Below, one piece after another: positions 1-11,100 of a stretch of 64,000 nt of DNA; position 1 is the first letter of the stretch; each line of letters starts with the position of its first letter. The DNA comes from Nannobrachium achirus. Lineage: Eukaryota; Chordata; Actinopteri; Myctophiformes; Myctophidae. Under the pieces are notes generated by a model. The model worked only from the letters and a program-made list of their open reading frames with translations. It was not told the origin of the DNA and searched no databases. Location of the stretch: positions 3,123,316 through 3,187,315 of the forward strand of contig OY997657.1 of NCBI GenBank assembly GCA_963921795.1, in the 5' to 3' direction. The position numbers were made by a program, and so were the translations under genes.

Positions 1-25
1 TGTGTGTGTGTGTGTGTGTGTGTGT
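1..25. repeat. (TG)n microsatellite
   Basis: A perfect TG dinucleotide run reaches the left edge of the window, so its full length is unknown. It is followed by CCGTCCGTC. Confidence 0.95.
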
Positions 26-56
26 CCGTCCGTCAGAGCCTGACATTGGCCAGATG

Positions 57-353
57 TTTGAGCGGTGCTCCTTGAACAGGAGCTAAGCTTCAACATCTGG
101 CTTTGTCCGGTTGCCAAGCTGGTAGGAAAAACCCTGTTCAAAAAGATCCGAGGCTAAATTAAACAGAAGTGTGGCTGGCCTACATCTGGCCTACATCTGG
201 CCTACATCTTGGCACAAACAGCTCAACGTTTGAGGTACGCCCAGGGTCCGATTGGCCAAGTTTCGCAGGACGCGCTGTGATTGGCTAGCGGGGGACGATT
301 GATGAAATTAAATCATATAAACGGCACCGCTCACTTCACACTGGGCGTGATTT
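57..353. mobile_element. MITE, family C (CCGCTCACTTCAC ends)
   Basis: The stretch begins with TTTGAGCGGTG and ends with CACCGCTCACTTCACACTGG followed by GCGTGATTTG. The same two ends bound copies near 28566-28767 and 46275-46536. No target duplication was identified. It ends about 35 bp beyond the stop codon of the neighbouring minus-strand gene, so it probably lies in or next to that gene's 3' UTR. Confidence 0.55.
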
Positions 354-388
354 GTCCATGTCCTCCGGCGGCCTCCAGAGGTGTGCCC

Positions 389-988
389 TCAGCGAGGGGA
401 GGCGACGGCGGGAGGTCCCTGAGCCCGGGCCTGGGCCTGGGCCCGGTTCTGCAGGCTCTGGAAGTGGGCCTCCCTCAGGATGCGGTTGATCTGGTCGTAG
501 GAGGAGCCTAGGAGCTCCTCTTTGGGGCCAGCTGGCTCCAGAGAGTAGCTGACGTCGAGGGGACGAGCGGGCGGCGCGGGAGTGCTGCTGCTGCTGCAGC
601 CAGAAGCTTCACTGGCGTCCACAGCACGCTGTCTGCTGCAGCAGCTGCCGTCCACGTCCCGTGGAGCCGTGTCCATCCCATCACTCCCACTGGCGGCGGC
701 GGCGTCAGAGGACCCAGCAGAGACCCAGGCATCCCGGCCCGCCTCGTCGGGGGACCGGGGAGGTTGAGCTCCGCCGGCCCGCTTGGGCTGGGGGCCCGGC
801 GTGAGGTGGACGCCGCCGTCTTCTTCCTCCTCGTCGTGGTCATCGTCGCCTCGCGGGCGCTTCCTGCTCGGGGTCAACATGTGACGTCGGTGACAGGCGT
901 CGGCGGTGGCGTGCATGAACGGGCTCAAGGCGGGGGATCCTAACCGGACTGGACTGCGGCGTGTATACGGGTCGATGTTAGACGCCAT
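389..988 (-). CDS. VCF1/FAM104-like p97 (VCP) cofactor
   Basis: The last third of this 199-residue frame contains YDQINRILREAHFQSLQNR. It closely resembles the C-terminal helix of the FAM104 family (VCF1/VCF2), nuclear proteins that bind the AAA ATPase p97/VCP and help bring it into the nucleus. The start of the family is matched by MLTPSRKRPRGDDD, a basic cluster followed by an acidic run, so the true start may be the internal ATG at 878-880 (163 residues) and not the one at 986-988. Between these ends the protein is Ser/Ala/Pro-rich and looks disordered, as in the family. Vertebrate FAM104 genes are spliced, but this frame is open in one exon. The identification rests on two short motifs; a paralogue within the family cannot be assigned. 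Confidence 0.6.
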   Translation of the reverse strand: MASNIDPYTRRSPVRLGSPALSPFMHATADACHRRHMLTPSRKRPRGDDDHDEEEEDGGVHLTPGPQPKRAGGAQPPRSPDEAGRDAWVSAGSSDAAAASGSDGMDTAPRDVDGSCCSRQRAVDASEASGCSSSSTPAPPARPLDVSYSLEPAGPKEELLGSSYDQINRILREAHFQSLQNRAQAQARAQGPPAVASPR

Positions 989-1110
989 GAACTACTTGGA
1001 CTGGAGGACGAAACGCAGGCGGACACAGTTTGACGGAAGGACTCAGCGTCAGTTTGAGTATGTTATGAACTTGCATAATCCTACGGTCGTCATCTGTGAC
1101 ATCCGTGCCG

Positions 1111-1189
1111 TGACGTCAGCCGTCTCCATGTCTCGCAGGTGTTGGCGGAGAGAATATGGCGTATCGTACGATGGTCATCCGTGACGTCA
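1111..1189. promoter_or_regulatory. Pair of palindromic CRE sites (TGACGTCA)
   Basis: Perfect CREB/ATF sites TGACGTCA lie at 1111-1118 and 1182-1189, 71 bp apart and 123-200 bp upstream of the first possible start of the VCF1-like gene. This position and spacing suit a CpG-type promoter. Function is inferred. Confidence 0.45.
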
Positions 1190-1843
1190 GTGGCCTCCAT
1201 ATTTAGGGATGAACTGCGGCCAGACACGAGCGGGTGATGAGGAGTCATTGGATGTCTAGGGTCCTTCGTCTTCATGCCTCTAGACCACTGTTTCTCAGAG
1301 GTTCTGCCATAACTCTTAAGGCTACAGATGTTCCGTTTCATCTCTTCAGTGCTTACTGCTCTTTTCCGGGAAATGTCCTGCAAATGCGTTTTCTTCCACA
1401 GGTTTCTTTTCCTGTTTAGTCTTTACTTTTTATGGAGAATGTAGCATATTTTTTGCAGAGACTCGTTAAAATAACAATGCATGGCGGCGGAATCACTTTT
1501 CTGGTTGTTTTCTATGCCTGTATCTAGTTTCTACATGTCTGTGCTCGAGGCTAAACTACTGGCGCGAGCGAGGGACATTTGCGAGCCTCCTTCATTGCAT
1601 GCTGCTGCCCCCTGCAGTCAGTTTGGCTCGATGACAGATACGCCTGTATTTTACAAAAGATTGCGTTTAGAAATATGGAGCTAATTCTAAGCTACTTTGA
1701 TTGCAGTTTAAGACATCCTACCGTGGCAGTAAGAGAGTTAACTAACACCCAGTAGTTACTTGCACCAGCAGAGCGCGCAAGTAGGTTAAAGGGTGCTGTC
1801 TGTATCCATCTGGGTGACAGTACAAAGGTTGTAAGTATGACTG
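1190..1843. other. Intergenic, no gene recognised
   Basis: AT-rich sequence with short open frames that lack codon bias or recognisable domains. Nothing else is supported here. Confidence 0.5.
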
Positions 1844-2148
1844 ATTAGAGATGCAATGTATGGCTCTTTGAAGTGAGCCAGAGCCATGGATCTGGCTCAC
1901 TTCAAAGAGCTGTTCCAAAGACTGGCTCATTTCACTCATTCTATATTTACATATTTTAAAGAAGCATTCGTTGAAACATGAATCCACAAGGTGACACAAC
2001 ATTCTTTTGCTGACAGTTGAGATCACAATTTTGTATTTACCCTTTTTTATGAAACACGTGTGTGTAAATTAAGCTACCTTGACTCATGTTATTCATGCAA
2101 CACCTTAAAAAAACAAGCAGGCAACAATGAACTCGCTCCTCCCCTTGT

Positions 2149-2203
<55 letters not shown>

Positions 2204-2312
2204 ACTCAGTCAGTTCCCAGTGGAGTAGCAAGGAGGAGCTTTTGTGTTAAACCCCTCCTCCCCCCGAAATGAAGGGCTCCCCTCCCTACTCCGCGAACGT
2301 CGCATCTCTAAT
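1844..2312. mobile_element. MITE with GCATCTCTAAT ends
   Basis: ATTAGAGATGC at the left and GCATCTCTAAT at the right form an 11-bp perfect terminal inverted repeat. Inside are a 50-bp hairpin (about 1861-1912, arms CTCTTTGAAGTGAGCCAGA) and a (TC)n run. No clear target duplication is visible. Confidence 0.6.
2155..2199. repeat. (TC)n microsatellite
   Basis: About 45 bp of nearly perfect TC repeats inside the surrounding MITE. Its open frames (SLSLSL and REREREs) are repeat artefacts. Confidence 0.95.
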
Positions 2313-2504
2313 GCACATGTAGTCCGATCTGCCTACATGAGCGCCATGTCTATTGGCTACAAGTGCACAAGGCGCAAATCGGCTCCTCGACAGAGGGCAG
2401 CCTCGTTTGGTAGAGTGACAATTGCATCAAAACAAAAATCACACCTGGTATCAAACACGACACACGTGCATATCTCCTTGTATGGGCCCTTCTGTCTGTG
2501 ACGT

Positions 2505-3090
2505 CAGTTTTATGTCCATACATGGAGACCCGTGCTTGTACCAGGCGTGTTGTTGCCTGGATTATTTATGAAGCATTCCCGGAAGAGAAAGATCCCATGA
2601 TTGGCCGCTAGTTGCGCTGTTTCCCCCCAAGAGGTACCAAAAAGAATATTTCTCCATTGGACCCCAGTCATTCCCCCCTTTGATTTTCTAACCTTAATAA
2701 ACATCGTCATAAATACTTTATGGTTCCTGTCGCTAGAAAAAAACTGCCTTTCAATCACCATGATATGCGTTTTGTGCAAATATGGTCCCATTTATGTTAA
2801 AATTGATGATAAAGTTGTGGGGGGCGTGGCCAACTAAACTGATATCAGCTGGCTGTGTTCTACTTCATGTGCTTTATTTCGGGAGGCTCAACACCACATT
2901 CTCCCATGTATCCCTGCGGTTCCACGTGACCATTGGCAGCCAATAGCATTCCTTATGATTCCTTGGGTACCATTAAAACAATGATGGCGACACCCATACA
3001 AGGGACAAAAAAAACATCATTTTCGCAGCATAGAAAGCAATGGCTTCGCACCGTCCATGTTTTTTACAGCTCGTACACACAGAGCCAGAC
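2505..3090. repeat. Dispersed repeat J, copy 1
   Basis: This stretch is matched in inverted orientation at about 47860-48335: TGATTGGCCGCTAGTTGCGC, GGGGCGTGGCCAACTAAACT and CCCATGTATCCCTGCGGTT all have counterparts there. Similarity is moderate with many small differences, so this is an old repeat. No coding capacity was recognised, and the ends are not sharply defined. Confidence 0.7.
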
Positions 3091-3298
3091 GCACCGCTCA
3101 GAAACACCATCATAACAATACAAGCTCATCACTACGACCGTAACAAAACAAACACATATTTTGCTTCAAGATTCAATGTGTAAGCCCTAGCTGTCCATAA
3201 CTGTAACTTTAATTACTTAAAGACGGGGTGCTCAGGTGTTATGATTCTACTTGGAGGATTTTCTTTATTTAAAATCCTCCATCCTTTATTTAACCCTC

Positions 3299-3345
3299 CG
3301 TGTTCTAAGACGGCAACTCTACCCCTGAGCCACTGCCGCCCCACA
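3299..3345 (-). mobile_element. tRNA-derived SINE head, fragment
   Basis: The reverse complement reads TGGGGCGGCAGTGGCTCAGG then GGTAGAG, the same start as the SINE at 4021-4262. Only the region around the A box is kept. Confidence 0.6.
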
Positions 3346-3473
3346 TTCTGTTCCGTTTCCTTCTTCACACAGCGATCGGTCACCCTTCAGACTCCAGGAG
3401 ACTCCAGAGCTTGGTTGGATGGAATCTGATGTCTTTCTGTTTCTCAGATGTCGTCATTATGTTTAAGCGGCCA

Positions 3474-3476
<3 letters not shown>

Positions 3477-3522
<46 letters not shown>
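3477..3522. repeat. (AG)n microsatellite
   Basis: Perfect AG dinucleotide repeat of about 46 bp. Confidence 0.95.
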
Positions 3523-3525
<3 letters not shown>

Positions 3526-4020
3526 GATTTGGTCATCCGTGAGAAACTGGAGAGTAGAGCAGCCACTGCTCCTTCTCTTTGAAAGGAAAGCTTAGGTGGT
3601 TCGGGCATCTCAGTGCGGAGGCACATCGCCAATAAGCCAATCAGAGGCAGGTGGGGGCTGGTCTTTACGTATGCAGCCTGTAAGAAGAGTTGAGCAGCGC
3701 AACATCGGAAGTGGCTCTGTTGAATTGAATCGTAGTCCCGGAAAAGACACGCTGTGATTGGCCAGTAGTCACTTTAACTGACAGCGTTCCCTTAGTTTTT
3801 CCAGGAAGTCCGGACTAGAACTTTTGCACATCGCTCCAATTAACTGCAGAGGCGAACGAGGCATCTAGCTCTTTATATCTGTGTCCACACTGGCCTCAGG
3901 ATTCCCCATGCAGGAGGAAGTGGCCAACGCTGCTCGGGACAATGGAAGTTCTGGAGCGCTCTGCTGAACCAGTAGCCCCTGCGACCCGACACTGGATAAG
4001 CGGTTGATGGATGCGTAGTG

Positions 4021-4262
4021 TGGGGCGGCAGTGGCTCAGGGGTAGAGCAACCGCCATTAGAATATGAAGGGGTTCCCAGTTCAAACCCGGGTTCCCCCCG
4101 AGTTAGTGTCGAATAGTCCTTGAGCAAGACTCTGAACCCCTAGTTGCTCCCGGTGAGCAGGTTGGTGCCTTGCATGGTTTCCTCTGCCATCGATGTATGA
4201 ATGTGTGTGTGAATGGGTGAATGAAATGCACAATCCATGTAAAGCGCCTTGGATAAAGGCGC
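4021..4262 (+). mobile_element. tRNA-derived SINE, near full length
   Basis: The head has an A-box-like segment (GTGGCTCAGGGGTAGAGC) and a B-box-like segment (GTTCAAACCCGG), the internal RNA polymerase III promoter typical of tRNA-derived SINEs. The tail, TGTAAAGCGCCTTGGATAAA, resembles 3' ends shared with partner LINEs. A truncated minus-strand relative lies at about 58200-58345. No long flanking duplication could be assigned. Confidence 0.8.
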
Positions 4263-4285
4263 CATTTACTATTTGAACGCTAGAA

Positions 4286-4704
4286 CAGGGTCTTCAATAG
4301 TTTCAGGCCAAGGACCCCTTAGTTGAGAGAGAGATGAAGCAGGGACCCCCACAACCTGTTCATAGATTCCACATAGTTTCATTGTTTGACAGCACAATCA
4401 TCAGTGTATTTTGGATTCATGTCAATTTGTGTTTTCAGAACCGTCAATACTTAATAAGCTTGACCTTTCACTCTGTACTTAGTCTGCTCTTTTTCCCCTC
4501 TACATCAAAGTTATTTTCCAAAAATAGCCGATCTACAAGATCACAACGCGTTGTGAGCTTGTAGATCGGCTATTTTTGGCTAAAGTTCTCAGAATATGGA
4601 CACTAGGGTTCAAGTGGTTAATATAAAAAGGAATCAAAAATTCTATTACTCAAAGATTTGGAGGACCCCCTAAGGGTCCCGGACCCCCTGTTGAAGACCC
4701 CATG
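4286..4704. mobile_element. hAT-type MITE in the sod1 3' flank
   Basis: It starts CAGGGTCTTCAATAG and ends CTGTTGAAGACCCCATG, with imperfect inverted ends. It is flanked by CGCTAGAA (4278-4285) and CGCCAGAA (4705-4712), a 7-of-8 match to an 8-bp hAT target duplication. A 62-bp palindrome of the shared hairpin module sits inside at 4518-4579. The element stops 14 bp from the sod1 stop codon and probably forms most of its 3' UTR. Confidence 0.85.
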
Positions 4705-4718
4705 CGCCAGAAGGTCTG

Positions 4719-5183
4719 CTACTCGGCGATGCCGATGACGCCGCAGGCCAGACGCGGCCCGGCGTTGCCCGTCTTGAGGCTCTCCTCGTCGCCCCCCTTG
4801 CCCAGGTCGTCGGGCCGGGCGTGGACCACCATGGTGCGGCCCACTATGGACAGCGGCCCGCTCAGCGACACCAGGCGGTCGCACGCGTCCACGTGGGCCA
4901 CGCCGTCCTCGCCCGCCGTCACGTTCCCCAGGTCGCCCGCGTGGCGCTCCTCGTCGCCGGGCCCGCCGTGGTTCCGGCCGTGGGGGTTGAAGTGGGGGCC
5001 CGCGCTGACGCAGCCGTTGGTGCTGTCCCCGAACGCGTGCACGTGGAAGCCGTGGTCGCCGGGGGAGAGGCCCGCGATCCGCCCGCTCAGCCGCACCGGC
5101 GCCGAGTCGCTCTCCTGCTCGAAGCGCACCGTCCCGCGGACCGCTCCCTCGCCCCTCAGCACGCACACCGCTCTCAGCACCAT
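4719..5183 (-). CDS. sod1: Cu/Zn superoxide dismutase, intronless
   Basis: This 154-residue frame is a complete cytosolic Cu/Zn superoxide dismutase, which converts superoxide to oxygen and hydrogen peroxide as a homodimer. All metal ligands are present, counted from Met1: copper His47, His49, His64, His121; zinc His64, His72, His81, Asp84. The disulfide pair Cys58/Cys147 and active-site Arg144 are kept, as is the signature GFHVHAFGD. Length equals the vertebrate enzyme. Vertebrate SOD1 genes have five exons, whereas this copy has none of the introns, which points to a retrogene. Its open frame, full residue set and GC-rich codons argue against a dead pseudogene. A pyrimidine-rich CTTCTTGCAG eight bases before the ATG could be the acceptor of a 5' untranslated intron. 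Confidence 0.96.
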   Translation of the reverse strand: MVLRAVCVLRGEGAVRGTVRFEQESDSAPVRLSGRIAGLSPGDHGFHVHAFGDSTNGCVSAGPHFNPHGRNHGGPGDEERHAGDLGNVTAGEDGVAHVDACDRLVSLSGPLSIVGRTMVVHARPDDLGKGGDEESLKTGNAGPRLACGVIGIAE

Positions 5184-5367
5184 GTTCCTTTCTGCAAGAA
5201 GACGTCCAGACGCTGTGCGTTCAACTCTTTAAACCCTTGAGAGCTCGTACAAAACAATGCACTGAGGATAGGCGTGTGTAACGACCGCGCCTGTTATATT
5301 CTACGGCTCTGGCGCTCTAAGCCTTCGTGAAGGGTTTCTGATGATTTCACCTGCCTCAAATGCGCGT

Positions 5368-5409
5368 GATTGGCTGACGTCGTTCTGGCGTCACAGATAA
5401 GTGACGTCA
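5368..5409 (-). promoter_or_regulatory. Putative sod1 promoter motifs: CCAAT box and CRE
   Basis: On the gene strand a CCAATC box (5368-5373) and a perfect CRE TGACGTCA (5402-5409) lie 185-226 bp upstream of the start codon, with a partial CRE half-site between them. The combination resembles housekeeping promoters; activity is inferred. Confidence 0.4.
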
Positions 5410-5631
5410 AAGACTGACAATGTGTTTGTCCGAGATGCACACGGCAGCCACGCCGTCTTTAGACCCGTCTTGTTCTTTGTTTTATGCTTTAGCTATTACA
5501 AATAGCTGATATACAAGCTCACAGCGCGGCACTCAGCTTTTTTTGAAAAACATCTATCAAATATCTGCAAGTCTTTGAATATTTTTTACTCGATTCTATA
5601 CTAAATATCTTCCAAATCCTTCTTCTAAATC

Positions 5632-6422
5632 AGTGGTTCAAAATGATGTGTATTTGACCACGGTCCCCCATCTAAAATATGTTGTTCCAGCGTCTAATGA
5701 TTTTGGTGGGGTCCCCAGATGATTTTTTTTTTGGGGGGGGGCCCAGATTATTAGCTTAACACATCTACTGCCTCTTAATCTGAAGGTTGCTTGGTGCCTC
5801 GGCGCCACGTCGTTTCCTCCGTCGGCCGCCGCTATTATTTTGAAGGGCCGGAAGGGGGTTGTTTTTGTTTTTTTGGATTATCACTTGACGGCAACGATTA
5901 CGTCATCTAGTCACATGACAGTGTGCGACAAGAAGATGAAGATGGCTGCGCCCTGCCTTGAGCCTTGTTTACATTTAGATCTGCTGCAAAATGTCTCAAA
6001 ATGGCTATTTTGTTTAAATGAAGTTTCTTTATGGGCCTCTCCATTGACTTAACATTGAGGAGCTTCACTTCGCGTGCACGCCCAACGTGCGTTGTAAACA
6101 AATCGCCGACATTACCGATGCGAGCGGGACCGGAGCGACATTAATGTGCAACATTCTCACTCAACAGTAAACAAACCAACTAAGTTTGAGTGTATAGAGG
6201 GTATCTGCACATTTCTATTGTGACAATTTAAAGACTTTTGAATGCCTCTAAAATGACAACTTAAACGACGCTCGCAATGCCTCGCAATGTGAGGCGTTGT
6301 GAGCATGTAGATCTACTATTTTCACAATAGAACCGTGTTATACCAAATGTAATGCCTCAACTCTTACAGTTCAAATATGAGTCTTTTGGGGGTCGCAGCT
6401 TTAAAAGGTTGAGACCCACTGC
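5632..6422. repeat. MITE-like repeat with segment K, copy 1
   Basis: The stretch is bounded by CAGTGGTTCAAAATG and GGTTGAGACCCACTG, hAT-like inverted ends. About 5765-6120 (segment K) recurs downstream of the galactosyltransferase at 22863-23250, sharing GCCGCTATTATTTTGAAGGG and GTCATCTAGTCACATGACAG. A half copy of the hairpin module sits at 6291-6326 and another just to the left at 5501-5537. No matching target duplication. Confidence 0.6.
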
Positions 6423-7004
6423 TGTAGTGTGTAAGACAGAATGTGTTGATCACATCAACAAAATGTGTAGCTCAAAAGATGTGGACTGGTTTTAGGGAAA
6501 ACAATGTGGATGGTAGTAACATAAATGGTAAGACAACATCTATTTTCCATAAGAATTCACATCTCAAGAAGTGTAAAAATTGGTGACAAGAAAAATACAA
6601 GCAGACATAACTGTAAAGCTGAACAAGTTGAACGTAATTTGTAGAAAAAAATAAAAAATAAAATAAAATAAAATAATCAAAGTCGTGTACACTGTAGGGA
6701 GCTACAATGGAAAAAACTATGGCTCGTGGACCAACCGGTGACTTTGTACACGACTTCGTACATTTCCCATAGATTCTATGGGACTTGACCACTTGCTCCT
6801 GCCCTTCGTGTACACGGTCTGTGCCGTCTATAGTTTCTTAATGGGGGGCAGCAGAGAGCCATATGTACACAGGCCCTAGGTGGTGTCCACGACCAGTAGT
6901 TTTACATGAACCCTCAGAGGGACACTGTGGGCTTATCAAGTGGTCCGTGGTGGTTCTCAAAGTGAGGTCGGGGGACCCTCAGAGGGACACTGTGGGCTTA
7001 TCCA
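6423..7004. repeat. Diverged units of the 66-bp and higher-order array
   Basis: From about 6720 the sequence matches units of the central array (TTCCCATAGATTCTATGGGA, CTTGCTCCTGCCCTTCGTGT, CCTCAGAGGGACACTGTGGG) but with more changes. It borders the outer breakpoint of the large inverted repeat. Nothing is recognised at 6423-6700. Confidence 0.65.
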
Positions 7005-7326
7005 TACCTTGGCTACAGGGGGGAAATAATTAAATGTACTTTTCATCGTGCCTGTTGCTAAGGTATGGCAACATGATTGGTGTCTTGCAAGACACCAGTC
7101 ATGTTGCCATACCTTAGCCTTTCCTGAACTGACGCCGCTGTGAACATGTGTACACAGCCAGCATATTACTCAATGCCAAACTTTGCACACACACTCCTTG
7201 CCTGCCAATCCACAACCTCCACCCCTCCAGGGACCCCAGGGCTTATCTCCCGATTAGGACACTTTCCAGCATAGTGACATGCAGAACAAACTGTCCATAT
7301 AGTATGGTTTACATAAAAGTCAGTTG

Positions 7327-7478
<152 letters not shown>

Positions 7479-8043
7479 CATTTATTTATTTCATAAATAT
7501 TTTTCATCACAATTGGGTTTGTGGGGAGCCATCCCTGCTTCAAGCTGTCACAGCACGGCACCAACACTTCAAACTAGTTAAAAAACCCAATACAGCAGAT
7601 CTACAAGCACCTCACAGATCTACAAGCACCTCGCACATGCCAGGGACAGAGTAGGTTGGCCTGCATAAGCCTTGCTGTCAACACACTATACTACACCACT
7701 CAGGCCACCAAGCCAGGTGTGGTCAATTAGTGCCTTCTTTTGATCAGTGGCTTCTGCTTGATGAGTGGCACCAGTCTGTCTTTGTTCCCTGGTCAGTCAA
7801 GTTCACTGGGAGAGAATGTTTCAGATCAGTGCAAGTGTATTTGTTTTCCATTTGGACTTACTGTGTTTTGTTGGTACAGTATGCGTGCGACTAACTAATA
7901 TTTCTGATAATTCCAATTTGTTTGTTGTTTAATTAGCCGGATTGTGAATGCCCTGCATTTTTCTTTCATCTTTAGAACCACACGTGTGTAACAAAACAGA
8001 GTGGTGATCATTTGGTGTGGGTGAAGAGAAGAAAAACATTTCA

Positions 8044-8155
8044 TTAAAGGAGTAGTTCACCCCCAAAGTGACTTTTTTTCTATTGAACTCAAGTCTCCAT
8101 GGCGTGAGTAATACATTGAAAAAATAAGTCATTTTGGGGGTGAACTACTCCTTGA
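8044..8155. mobile_element. Palindromic MITE, family D (GGAGTAGTTCACCCCC)
   Basis: TTAAAGGAGTAGTTCACCCC at the left mirrors GGGGGTGAACTACTCCTTGA at the right, and the middle halves also pair around the CTCCATGGCG segment. This is a short foldback copy of a family seen again at 13512-13622, 31445-32560 and in 62240-63840. The flanking TTAA suggests a TTAA target but is not proof. Confidence 0.75.
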
Positions 8156-8201
8156 ATGTCAGTTTTGTGGTGTTTTGACTGGACACCCTGAGGATATTGC
8201 C

Positions 8202-8210
<9 letters not shown>

Positions 8211-8255
<45 letters not shown>
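8211..8255. repeat. (GACA)n microsatellite
   Basis: Eleven GACA units preceded by two GATA units; mirrored by (TCTG)n at 13405-13463 in the right arm. Confidence 0.95.
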
Positions 8256-8256
<1 letters not shown>

Positions 8257-8860
8257 GAATTGTAGGCCTTGCATTTATTTGACTTGGTTCCAACAGATGG
8301 CGAAAATAGCTAATCTTCAAGCTCACAATGCCTCACTGTTTGGACAAAGAGTTGAGGCGTTACATTTTGTAAAACACGGCCTTGTGAAAATAGCAGATCT
8401 ACATGCTCACAACACCTCACAACGCAGGGCGGCGTGAGCATGTAGATCTGATATTTTCACAATTTCTGCCCCTAATATTTAATTTATCATTTTAAAAGTA
8501 TTAAAAAGTCCTTAAATTGTCTCTTTAGAAATGTGCAGATAGCCTCTGTATACTGTTGAGTGGAAAAACAATGTTTCACATTAAGCTAAACATTTGGGAC
8601 CACCCAAGATCATTTGGAGACCCCTCTAGGGGTCCCATAGTTGAACCACTGACTTATAAGGGGAGTATGGAGACCCCTCTAGGGGTCCCATAGTTGAACC
8701 ACTGACTTATAAGGGGAGTATATGAGGCTGGATCCGTCTGGAACACTGCACTAGGCTCTCGCCAGCTCTGTAGCTCTCCACACTTGAACAGTTGTGTCCT
8801 TAAATTCAATTATAATAATTAACCCCTGTATATACGGGCAATAGTTTTACATGACTTTGT

Positions 8861-9980
8861 GTACACAGCCAATAGTTTTACATGAACATGTTCAGGCTTT
8901 AGTACTGTACTGTCTCGTGTAGCCCAACAGAGCCCATCACAGCACAACACGGCCCACCAGAGCCCAATACAGCCTACCAGAGCCCAATAGACTCCAGCAA
9001 ACCTAAGTCCAGCCCAGTCCTGCCCAATAGGAGTATAGACCAGGGAAGGGGGGTAGTTAGATGACTGCACCAGACTCCACCAGGCTGCTCCATGCTCCAG
9101 CCAGCTCTGTAGATCCTGTGTACACGGCACTCCTAACTCGAAAGGTCAAGGAAAAGGGTCGTTTTAGGCGTCAAAACAGGCCCTTTGTCCTTAAAATGAA
9201 TAAAAAAATCAAAAAAATATGTTTTGTTTCAGGCAGGACACACGTTTCATATTTGAAGCATGCCCGATCTGATGGAATGGGTTTCGTGTCTCTCCGACAC
9301 TTTGAACCCTTTACGATTGCGAAAAAGACACCGAAACCCGGATTTTTGTCCTTAAAATCAATAAAAAAATCTAAAAAAATCTGTTTGTTTTACGCAGGAA
9401 ACACTTTTCATATTTGAAGGATGCCTGATCCGATGGAATGGGTTTCGTGTCTCTCCGACACTTTGAACCCTTTATGATTGCGAAAAAGACACGAAATTTG
9501 CACGCCACCAACACGATTACACATTCTTTCGGATAAAAGACACTTATTCTGACTTACTTTTTGACGCTGAATCCAACAAACCCGGTCTCGTGTCTCTACG
9601 ACACTCCTAACTCGAAAGGTCAAGGAAAAAGCCACTGTGTACACAGGCAATAGTTTTACATGACTTTGTGTACACGGCCAATAGTTTTACATGAACATGT
9701 CTAGGCTTTAGTACTGTACTGCCTCGTATAGCCCAACAGAGCCCAGCACAGAACAGCACAGCCCACCAGAGCCCAATACAGCCCCCCAGAGCCCAACAGA
9801 GTCCAGCAAACCTAAGTCCAGCCCAGTCCTGCCGAGTAGGAGTATAGACCGGGGAAAGGGGGTAGTTAGATGACTCCACCAGGCCATTACTGTCCAGATC
9901 TGGCTTGAATAGGCCAGACCAGGGTAGACAAGACTGCACCAGACTCCACCAGGCTGCTCCAGCCAGCTCTGTAGATCCTT
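8861..9980. repeat. Tandem duplication present only in the left arm
   Basis: A segment rich in CAGAGCCCA-type repeats occurs twice (about 8861-9130 and 9670-9980). Between the copies, 9128-9630 is bounded by ACTCCTAACTCGAAAGGTCA at both ends and contains two units of about 195 bp. In the right arm the two copies are fused into one, with a net difference of 809 bp, as expected from recombination between the duplicates. Confidence 0.8.
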
Positions 9981-10012
9981 GCACATGCGATTAACCACTG
10001 TGTACACGGGCA

Positions 10013-11100
10013 ATAGTTTTAAGTTTTACATGAACCCTCAGAGGGACACTGTGGGCTTATCAAGTGGTCCATGGCCGGTTCTCAAAGTGAGGTCGGGGGG
10101 CCCACAGTGTCCCTCTGAGGGGACACGGCACAGACCGTGTACACGAAGGGCAGGAGCAAGTGTTCAAGTCCCATAGAATCTATGGGAAATGTACACAGGC
10201 GTGTACAAAGTCACCAGTAGTTTTACATGAACCCTCAGAGGGACACTGTGGGCTTATCAAGTGGTCCATGGTCGGTTCTCAAAGTGAGGTCGGGGACCCT
10301 CAGAGGGACACTGTGGGCTTATCAAGTGGTCCATGGTCGGTCCTCAAAGTGAGGTCGGGGGACCCTCAGAGGGACACTGTGGGCTTATCAAGTGGTCCAT
10401 GGTCCGTTCTCAAAGTGAGGTCGGGGGCCCACAGTGTCCCTCTGAGGGGACACGGCACAGACCGTGTACACGAAGGGCAGGAGCAAGTGTTCAAGTCCCA
10501 TAGAATCTATGGGAAATGTACACAGGCGTGTACAAAGTCACCAGTAGTTTTACATGAACCCTCAGAGGGACACTGTGGGCTTATCAAGTGGTCCATGGTC
10601 GGTTCTCAAAGTGAGGTCGGGGGACCCTCAGAGGGACACTGTGGGCTTATCAAGTGGTCCATGGCCGGTTCTCAAAGTGAGGTCGGGGGGCCCACAATGT
10701 CCCTCTGAGGGGACACGGCACAGATTGTGTACACGAAGGGCAGGAGCAAGTGTTCAAGTCCCATAGAATCTATGGGAAATGTAAACAGGTGTGTACAAAG
10801 TCACCAGTAGTTTTACATGAACCCTCAGAGGGACACTGTGGGCTTATCAAGTGGTCCATGGTCGGTTCTCAAAGTGAGGTCGGGGACCCTCAGAGGGACA
10901 CTGTGGGCTTATCAAGTGGTCCATGGTCGGTTCTCAAAGTGAGGTCGGGGGACCCTCAGAGGGACACTGTGGGCTTATCAAGTGGTCCATGGTCAGTTCT
11001 CAAAGTGAGGTCGGGGGACCCTCAGAGGGACACTGTGGGCTTATCAAGTGGTCCATGGTCGGTTCTCAAAGTGAGGTCGAGGGACCCTCAGAGGGACTTA
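10013..11100. repeat. 66-bp tandem array with higher-order units, left half
   Basis: The basic unit is about 66 bp and contains CTCAGAGGGACACTGTGGGC and TTATCAAGTGGTCCATGGTC. One to four units alternate with a spacer containing TCCCATAGAATCTATGGGA, giving longer composite units. Because 66 is divisible by three and the unit lacks stops in two frames, long frames with 22-residue repeats arise. No start context or known domain supports a protein. Confidence 0.9.

Noticed and set aside
906-1383. Short frames on both strands upstream of the VCF1-like gene
   Set aside because: No codon bias or family match, and they overlap the likely promoter.
4719-5183. SOD1 copy as a dead processed pseudogene
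   Set aside because: The frame is complete and all active-site residues are present, so a functional retrogene is more likely.
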